From Xiphydria camelus (taxonomy: Eukaryota > Arthropoda > Insecta > Hymenoptera > Xiphydriidae), in contig OY783193.1 in assembly GCA_963678675.1 (NCBI GenBank), forward strand, positions 16,195,746-16,259,745: a DNA stretch of 64,000 nucleotides, written 5' to 3'. The translations under genes were made by a program, and so were the position numbers. Shown piece after piece: positions 57,560 to 64,000 of this stretch (positions are counted from its first letter, which is position 1; the number at the start of each line of letters is the position of its first letter). The notes below the pieces were generated by a model that had not been told where the DNA came from, made no database searches, and saw only the letters and a program-made list of their open reading frames with translations.

Positions 57560-58998
57560 TAATCGGTATCAGTAATTCCTCATTGACCGTCCTTACACCG
57601 GAGACGAAGAAGAGATGAAATAGAAGTGCGGTACCTGTACACTTCAGGTTTGACAGGTCGGTGTGTAAATTGGAACTTGTAATAGTACGAAAGAGGAAAT
57701 ATATCGATAGAGAAAAATAGTGATAAAGTAATTACTTGATTATTGTGTGATCCAATTCCATTTCATCTCCTATTCTGCCATGGCTTGTATTGATGATTGA
57801 TTTTCTTCGATTTTTCCCGTGCTCGCATGACCCTGAAAACAAAAAATAGAACGAACACAAAGATATTGTCCTTCCATTGTGTGAAAGTGAGGTTAAAGCT
57901 GTCAAATGGCAATTAAACTTATCTGATTGCAATTCTTCTGAGACCGTCTCCTTTCCTTCTCCTTTCTTGATGCACAGGCATTGGAGAGAAGAATACCACT
58001 GCATCCGTTCACTATCTCGATATTCGAAAAAAAAATATAAACGATTATTAAACTATACGGAGCGTCTGTCACATTCACCACTATAGGGCGATTGGGTAAC
58101 TGCACAAAACAGATAGAGTGCCATCTGTGGCACGCACCAAGCATTAAGCAGATGCCCGTGGTATAAGCGCTGTTTACACGTTATTTTGGATAATAATTGA
58201 AGTGTTTTACCTATGAGATTTAATCAACATGGCCTCAATTATAATAGAATGTGGATTTCAAAGCATTCAAATAAATTCTTTCCGTGGAAAATCGTTATCA
58301 AAAGGTAAATACAAGCAGCGCCACCAAGCTGGGTTTCTTGGCGAAACTTGGATGTACATTCTCTATATGTACACGTGTAACACAAACAAAAGCTACGTTT
58401 GTGGAAGTACGCTAGAGCCCTATTGAGATTCACTACTCCGATTACACTGAATTTTTACTTTTTATTAACAAGCGCGTCCGAGGATCGAAAAAATGCGAGG
58501 GAAATCGTTTCGCGAATGGAAATATTTTATTAATTTTGAAAAATAACTAAACATTCAAGGAATATATTCTCTCACACACTCTCACATACATTTTTGATGG
58601 CGGATGCGTGTAGCCGCATCTGTGTACACATTTCCGACCATGGCCGAATATCGCCGAAGACAGGCGGAATTTTTGTGAGATTTTGACATATATATATCGC
58701 CCGAGAAATCGGATTCTCGACTTTTGAGGCGCGAGGGGCGTGGCTTCGCGTTGGTAAGGAAAAATCTCTGTTAATATGTAACTTACAACATTTACTCTGG
58801 TCTCTATCGATAGATAATAGTCGATTTATAAGGCGTAACTAAGCATAGTTTTGGTTATAACCGTATATTTATTGAGAAAATTCGATGTTAAAATTGAGGG
58901 GTGAAGGGGGCAGACATTTTTCCTGTAAAGATACACGGGTGCTCGCGGCGACAGCGCTAGCGGCGTCGTTCTGACGACTTGAACGAACACTACCGTGT
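57560..58998. repeat. About 1.1-kb direct repeat, copy 2
   Basis: Homologous to 35890-37010 and in the same orientation. It differs mainly by the 337-bp insertion at 58084-58420. The family A half-arm at 57590-57770 is part of it. There is no gene. Confidence 0.7.
58084..58420. mobile_element. 337-bp insertion defined by an empty-site paralogue
   Basis: Copy 1 reads CACCACTATTGAGATTC; here CCACTA is followed by TAGGGCGATTGGG and the insertion ends GCTAGAGCCC before TATTGAG. TA is therefore duplicated. Short inverted ends GGGC/GCCC are seen. The interior includes an ATG frame (58229: MASIIIECGFQSIQINSFRG) of unknown nature, resembling a 5' UTR plus first exon. Confidence 0.65.
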
Positions 58999-59289
58999 CT
59001 CTTGATTTGAACTTTACCACTATAAAATGTAGTAACCCTTGAAGGTTGTACGGCCTTAGGATCTAATCTAGTTGCATATGCGACACTGCATAAATTTACA
59101 TGTACCGTATGTCCGCGATCAATCAGACTATAGCAAAATTGCGAGTTTTGCATGAGCACCCCCGTGGGTCTCCTCGTCGAATAGAATCACCGGAGAAGCG
59201 TGAATGCGCATGCGTAGTCATCCGCGTTGGCGTTGTCAGCAAGTTCAGATCGGTTATTTCAATAACCAATGTCCGTATGTTGATGTCCT

Positions 59290-59632
59290 TATGACCGATG
59301 TCCATATGACCTTGAAATTTACCTTCGGCCGGGCTTAGTGGCCAGGGCGAATTTGAACAATTTTTACCGGTAGAAGTCGAGTCGGTAGTTAGAGTTGGTG
59401 TCAATTCGGAAGATCGAAGCGTCTAACCTCGAAATCATGAATTTGTGAATAATGGAAATTACTCACCATAATTCACAAATCCACGATTTTAAGGTTAGAC
59501 GCTTCGATCTCCCGAATTGACACCAACTCTAACTACCGACTCGACTTCTACCAGTAAAAATTGCTCGAGTACCGACCAAGCCTGCCCGAAGGTAATTTCA
59601 AACTGCCCAATATGTACAGAGTGGGATATACG
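59290..59632. mobile_element. CCGTATGTC-family palindrome, diverged left end
   Basis: The central arms match type 1 (CTTCTACCGGTAGAAG-type core, GAGTTGGTGTCAATTCGG). The right terminus is GTACAGAGTGGGATATACGG with TA. The left terminus has decayed to GTCCATATGACC. Confidence 0.6.
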
Positions 59633-59633
59633 G

Positions 59634-59765
59634 TATCCCGTAAGAAACGCAACAAGCGACATTTACCTTCGGCAATATTTGCCAACGGTGCACATATAAA
59701 AGACTCAAACACCGTCGGCAAATACTGCCGAAGAAAAATGTCGCTTGTTGCGTTTCTTACGGGGC
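59634..59765. repeat. Palindrome with arms GTAAGAAACGCAACAAGCGA
   Basis: CCCGTAAGAAACGCAACAAG, then CGACATTTACCTTCGGCAAT, is mirrored at 59705-59763. It abuts a TATACGGTAT on each side, so it is a short member of the same TA-flanked superfamily. Confidence 0.65.
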
Positions 59766-60139
59766 GTGCGGGTATACGGTATTACGGTATAATAGATTAT
59801 TTAGACAGAGGTACAAGTATTAGCTGTTTACGGAGCGCGTGGGGAAGCTAGGAGAAAGTGACTAGGCTTGTGTGCGTCACCAATGCTAGCTGCGCTATTA
59901 GTAGGTTGTATAGCGATTTACTATATCGACATCATCGACATGAAAATGTAATGCCACCTTCGGCCGCAAGCGCTGAAGTAGCTGCGCACGAATCACTCCG
60001 CACTAATCACATCCGGTTTCACATTTCCGTCCCGTTTCCCGAGGTTTATCCTCATACCGCCGTAATAGATGTTTACACATCAATATAAATATATTACTTA
60101 CCACGTTATTGTAGCTTTCACATTTTTTATCAACGATTC
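59766..60139. other. Nothing recognised
   Basis: A short open frame at 59858-60088 has no motif I know. The word GATGTTTACACATCA at 60068 also occurs at 42608, 42651 and 42937. Confidence 0.4.
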
Positions 60140-60416
60140 TCATAAATGAGTGCATATAACCGCAAACCACGTAATTCTTGGCTTGTAAAGTTCTTCGGTG
60201 CCTATTCCAGAGAGAGAGTGTTCGGATTTCTTCATTTTACCAAGCTCTTGAGTATATATGTTGATCTTAAATTCTTAATTTCATTTTTTGCCTCAGCAAC
60301 ACCAAAATCAGATATATTAATTTCTTTAACAATTCTTAATAACGCTGATTCACGGGCCGATCTGGTCCTATAAATATTCAGCCTCGTATTCCACAAACAT
60401 TCTTCATCTCTATATA
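60140..60416 (-). pseudogene. MADF-domain relic
   Basis: The minus-strand frame reads EECLWNTRLNIYRTRSARES, ALLRIVKEINISDFGVAEAK, NEIKNLRSTY and then, after a frameshift in a TATATA run near 60255, TQELGKMKKSEHSLSGIGTE, ELYKPRITWFAVICTHL and a stop at 60140. This is the second half of a MADF/Myb-like domain with the usual IKNLRSTY.QELKK and YKP.ITWF blocks. The N-terminal half is cut off by the mariner inserted at TA 60415-60416. Confidence 0.75.
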
Positions 60417-62401
60417 CAGGGTGTCCCATTTGAAACAATCCATCTAAATATCTCCTGAGGGGGGCAAGTGAGAGGAAATGTTTAGAGGCATAAATTGTAG
60501 GGTTTCGAGGGGGACATTTGATACACGCATTTTTTGAGCTTTCAAGGCCATGCTTGCAAGCTGCAAGGCAAGGAGCTTTTTTTCAAATGGCAATCGCATT
60601 TTTCACCCCAATGAAACTTGTCCGCCTTGATGAGTTGTTTTCAAATACCTCATCATTCATGTCAATTCCTTCGATTTTACTCGAAAAATGCGACGAAAAT
60701 GAGTTTTTGTATCAAACTGAAGATTCACATACCCTTGATTCGTGTTGGCGTGGATGATTGTTCCGCTAATCCATTCACCAACCGTACTTATGGAATGTAA
60801 ACAATAACAATGAATTCCCCATTACCTCGATGATTCCGTTATTCGAAAAAGTTTCAATTTAACCAGAATCGAGTTAGTATCGCCTGTAATTTCATTGAAC
60901 ACATTACGATGTACTCAGCGAGTGAAATTGTGAATATTTTACTCGTATTAGGAGAGTGCCGAGGATTCTATCGAGCCGCTGCCCAGACATATCGAGAACG
61001 GTACCCTAATCGCCGACGTCATCCCACACATGCAGTAAATCGCAACATTGAACGAAATTGTAGGAGAGGACGAATTTATCGACGACGGTAACTACAACAA
61101 CAAGGCATTAATCGTAATGATCCTCGAGCTGTTGCCATTCTCGCTATGATTCACACGAATCCGCACATCAGTTTGAGAGAAATCGAACGAGATTTAGGTG
61201 TACCATGGAGCACCGTCCAAAGAATCCTCCAATCTGGCCGCTACCATCCGTATCACATAACGTTGACTCAAGCATTGTCCGCGTGAGACCGACGGAATTG
61301 TGTCGCCTTTTGTAATTGGGCCTTGCAAAGACTGAATGAAGATCCGAATGTTTTCCAGTACGTTCCCTTCAGTGACGAGGCAACGTTATAGAGTACTGGT
61401 TCATTGAATCGACACATTTGTCATTATTGGTCAAGGGAAAATCCTCGCTGGAGTCAACACATTGATCATCAGCATCGTTGGAAAGTGAACGTGTGGTGTG
61501 GTATCGTCGATCAGCAAGTGATAGGTCCATACTTCTTTGATGGTAATGTCACCGGTCAGAATTACCTGGAATTCTTGCGTAATCAGTTACCAGCACTGAT
61601 GGAGAACGTGAACTTACAGACGAGACAGAGAATGTGGTTTCAACAGGATGGCGCTCCACCTCATTTCGTTCCAGCTGTGAGGAATCATCTGAATGGTGCC
61701 TTCCCGAATCGTTTGATTGGTCGGAGTCTTTACATTCCATGGCCTCCACGATCACCGGATCTTACGCCACTTGATTACTACCTGTGTGGCTTCGTCAAAG
61801 ACGTTGTTTACGTGAATCGGCCGACCACTCAGGTAGACTTACAGAGACGTATCAGGGAGGCTATTGCAAGCATTACGCCCCAAGTTCTTCGAAGGGTTGT
61901 TGGAAATTTTCGCCGCCGAATTGAGTTGTGCTTGCAAGTCAACGGTGGGAACATTGAACTACTCGTAAACCCATGAGCGCATGAACCTCCACTCATATTT
62001 GCGCTATTTTTTCTCCTTTGTTTCTGCGCAAGGGATGCGAGCAGACTTTACCTCCACGCGGTGCATCCTGGGTCATGCTAAGAAAAAGTCTGAATCTTCA
62101 GTTTTATACCATAACTCATTTTCGTCGCATTTTTCGAGTAAAATCGAAGGAATTGACATGAATGATGGGGTATTTGAAAACAACTCATCAAGGCGGACAA
62201 GTTTCATTGGGGTGAAAAATGCGATTGCCGTTTGAAAAAAGCTCCTTGTGCTTGCAGCTTGCAAGCATGGCCTTGAAAACTCAAAAAATGCATGCATCCA
62301 ATGTCCCCCTCGAAACCCTACAATTTATGTCTCTAAAAATGTCCTGTCACTTGCCCCCCTCAGGAGATATTTAGGTGGATTGTTGCAAATGGAACACCCT
62401 G
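60417..62401. mobile_element. Full-length mariner with about 300-bp TIRs
   Basis: Starts CAGGGTGTCCCATTTGAAAC and ends GGAACACCCTG, with TA outside both (60415-60416 and 62402-62403). The inverted arms extend to about 60710 and from about 62095 (TGAATCTTCAGTTT and complement near the inner ends). Long TIRs are unusual for mariners. It contains a transposase frame with three stops. Confidence 0.85.
60909..61976 (+). pseudogene. IS630/mariner-type transposase, three in-frame stops
   Basis: A single 355-codon frame runs without frameshift but has stops at 61089, 61284 and 61389. The N-terminus MYSASEIVNILLVLGECRGF is the insect helix-turn-helix (DUF4817-type) start. ISLREIERDLGVPWSTVQRI is the second DNA-binding helix. 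The catalytic motifs are PFSDEATL, MWFQQDGAPPHF and WPPRSPDLTPLDYYLCGFVK. The end is GGNIELLVNP. Everything except the stops is conserved, so decay is by point mutation. Two stops lie upstream of the catalytic core and one just after the first aspartate motif. Confidence 0.88.
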
Positions 62402-62583
62402 TAGATGTACATAGAAAATACATCTAATTTATTGAAACTATATGAAACAATATAAAATTAAGTGCATATCAATAATCTCGGTCGAGATTATCGAATTAAT
62501 AAAACCGTCCGACCGTCCGACTGACCCTCCAACCGAGAGTATCTATACCGTATGTATCATCCCAAATTAAACAAGCAGATATA

Positions 62584-62884
62584 CCAACATTGCCGAAACT
62601 TTACCGACGGTCAAGAATTTTATAGTTAGAGTTGGCTTGAGAAGAGTGCGCTGTGTGTGCTGCGTGAGAGCGAAAAGTGTTAAACGTCTGATTTCTCGAT
62701 AGCTGTCAATTCGGAAAATCGAAGTATTGAATAATAGACGAAACACTTCGATCTCTTCAATTAACAGCTATCGGGAAATCAGACGTTTGACACTTTTCGC
62801 TCTCACGCAGCACACACAGCGCACTCTTCTCAAGCTAACTAACTATAAAATTCTTGATCGTCGGTAAAGTTTCGGCAATGTCGG
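62584..62884. mobile_element. CCAACATTGCCG palindrome, nested
   Basis: CCAACATTGCCGAAACTTTA is mirrored with one mismatch at the end (CCGACATTG). The arms carry TATAGTTAGAGTTGGCTTGA, GCGAAAAGTG and GATAGCTGTCAATTCGG modules. TA on both sides. Confidence 0.75.
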
Positions 62885-62888
62885 TATA

Positions 62889-63229
62889 CCGTATGTCCCA
62901 CTCTGTACGGGCCAGTTTGAAGTTACCTTCGGGGAGGCTTGGTCGGTACTTGAGTCATTTAATACCGGTAGAAGTCGAGTCGGTAGTTAGAGTTGGTGTC
63001 AATTCGGGTGATCGAAGCGTCTAACTTCGAAATTATGAACTTATGAATAATGGAAATTACTCACCATTATTCACAAATTCATAATTTCGAGGTTAGACGC
63101 TTCGATCTCCCGAATTGACACCAACTCTAACTACCGACTCGACTTCTACCGGTATTAAATGTTTCGATTACCGACCAAGCCTCCCTGAAGGTAACTTTCA
63201 AACTGGCCCGTACAGAGTGGGACATACGG
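62889..63229. mobile_element. CCGTATGTC palindrome (type 1), nested
   Basis: Same type as 5835-6174 with TA flanks. The left TA is shared with the preceding palindrome, so one inserted beside the other. Confidence 0.78.
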
Positions 63230-63425
63230 TATCTGCTTGTTTAATTTGGGATGATACATACGGTACAGGAATTGGAACGCCTTTGCGTTCAATAGTCAAT
63301 ACGATATTTTGTGGCATTTCATACTTTCGCCACTCGTCTGCTGGCGTCGCCACCGTCCGGCCTTCATACTCACGTACACTTGCCTTTGTCGCAACGACCC
63401 GCGACCAGTCGGTATTTGTACCGCA

Positions 63426-63765
63426 CCGTATGTCCCACTCTGTACGGGCCAGTTTGAAGTTACCTTCGGGGAGGCTTGGTCGGTACTCGAGTCATTTAAT
63501 ACCGGTAGAAGTCGAGTCGGTAGTTAGAGTTGGTGTCAATCCGGGTGATCGAAGCGTCTAACTTCGAAATTATGAATTTGTGAATAATGGTGAGTAATTT
63601 CCATTATTCACAAATTCATAATTTCGAAGTTAGACGCTTCGATCACCCGAATTGACACCAACTCTAACTACCGACTCGACTTCTACCGGTATTAAATGAC
63701 TGAAGTACCGACCAAGCCTCCCCGAAGGTAACTTCAAACTGGCCCGTACAGAGTGGAACATACGG
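63426..63765. mobile_element. CCGTATGTC palindrome (type 1)
   Basis: CCGTATGTCCCACTCTGTAC at the left and its near-complement at the right. The arms pair almost perfectly around GTGAATAATGGTGAGTAATT. The left flank is CA rather than TA; the right flank is TA. Confidence 0.75.
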
Positions 63766-64000
63766 TATGTCCGTCTCTGTACTGGCCAGTTTGAAAGTTA
63801 CCTTCGGATAGGCTTGGTCGGTACTCGAGTCATTTAATACCCCGATAGCCAAGCGTGACTTTCATCCGAGCGTCACGCGGTGGCAGCACGCCGTGTTGGC
63901 ACGGGAGCTTCACTGTGCCGCTACCACGTGATTGTCACCGAGTGACGTTACTCATACGTTACTGGGATGCCACGGAGTGATTGTCACTGGGTGATGTAAC
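63766..64000. repeat. Left arm of another palindrome and CACGCGGTGGC repeat, running off the window
   Basis: TATGTCCGTCTCTGTACTGG, then CAGTTTGAAAGTTACCTTCG, match the outer element at 8493-9086. At 63842 it switches to CCGATAGCCAAGCGTGACTT, found also at 6210, with GTGACGTTAC and GATGCCAC words matching the TRIM target at 6261-6269 and 7265-7283. The feature continues beyond the window. Confidence 0.55.

Larger units (their letters stand above)
62548..63263. mobile_element. CCGTATGTATCATCCC palindrome holding two others
   Basis: CCGTATGTATCATCCCAAAT is at the left and its complement at 63244-63263, TA outside both. The short arms (about 34 bp, through ACAAGCAGAT) are separated by two complete palindromes, 62584-62884 and 62889-63229, joined at TATA. 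Confidence 0.75.

Noticed and set aside
36130..58998. Interpreting the 1.1-kb direct repeats (35.9 and 57.6 kb) as LTRs of one retrotransposon
   Set aside because: They are 21 kb apart with unrelated elements between, lack TG...CA ends, and show no primer-binding site or polypurine tract.

Overview
This window is AT-rich eukaryotic DNA, almost certainly from an arthropod and most likely an insect. The evidence is short GT-AG introns, animal-type DNA transposons (PIF/Harbinger, Transib, piggyBac-like, Tc1/mariner), THAP, MADF and Myb/SANT transposon accessory domains, and a miniature LTR element primed by tRNA-Trp. I found no resident single-copy host gene that I can defend. Nearly all recognisable sequence is transposable-element DNA, much of it nested and much of it inverted on itself. 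No rRNA, CRISPR or bacterial operon structure is present. Coordinates of element ends come from terminal inverted repeats (TIRs) and target-site duplications (TSDs) read directly.

Layout. 0-5.8 kb: small TTAA and TTA-target MITEs, then a mosaic of foldback elements. 5.8-9.5 kb: TA-flanked palindromes ending in CCGTATGTC, a complete miniature LTR retrotransposon (TRIM, 6270-7264), a SWIM zinc-finger relic and a tRNA-like piece. 9.5-11.1 kb: an element bounded by CCCAGGTAGCACAC. 11.9-15.5 kb: a TTAA-flanked piggyBac-like element split by a Transib (12142-15110) whose ends are the RAG heptamer CACAGTG; the Transib in turn carries a TA-flanked MITE. 15.7-18.5 kb: a TTAA-flanked element with a frameshifted PF20700-type transposase. 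18.5-22.2 kb: mostly unexplained, with dispersed 125-bp repeats and an 89-bp Harbinger MITE. 22.2-26.9 kb: a multi-exon transposon gene broken by at least four nested insertions. 29-34 kb: a THAP relic element, a 2.9-kb element with about 880-bp inverted arms encoding a PIN/FEN1-like protein with a cysteine-rich tail, and a mariner relic. 34-43 kb: foldbacks and a PIF/Harbinger relic interrupted by a 1.8-kb duplicated unit. 44.6-48.7 kb: a 4.1-kb foldback with 1.63-kb nearly identical arms, PIF/Harbinger ends and TAA target duplication, each arm carrying two spliced exons that resemble a mitochondrial fission regulator gene. 53.6-57.6 kb: an apparently intact two-gene PIF/Harbinger transposon. 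60.4-62.4 kb: a full-length mariner with three stops. 62.5-64 kb: nested CCGTATGTC palindromes.

How the parts relate. The intact Harbinger at 53.6 kb, the foldback at 44.6 kb and the 89-bp MITE at 20.5 kb share the terminus GGGCCGGTT, so the intact copy or a relative could mobilise the others. The CCGTATGTC palindromes, the TTAA MITEs and the mariners form similar source/parasite sets. The best candidates for undescribed biology are the PIN-nuclease element, the gene-carrying Harbinger foldback and the modular CCGTATGTC palindrome superfamily.
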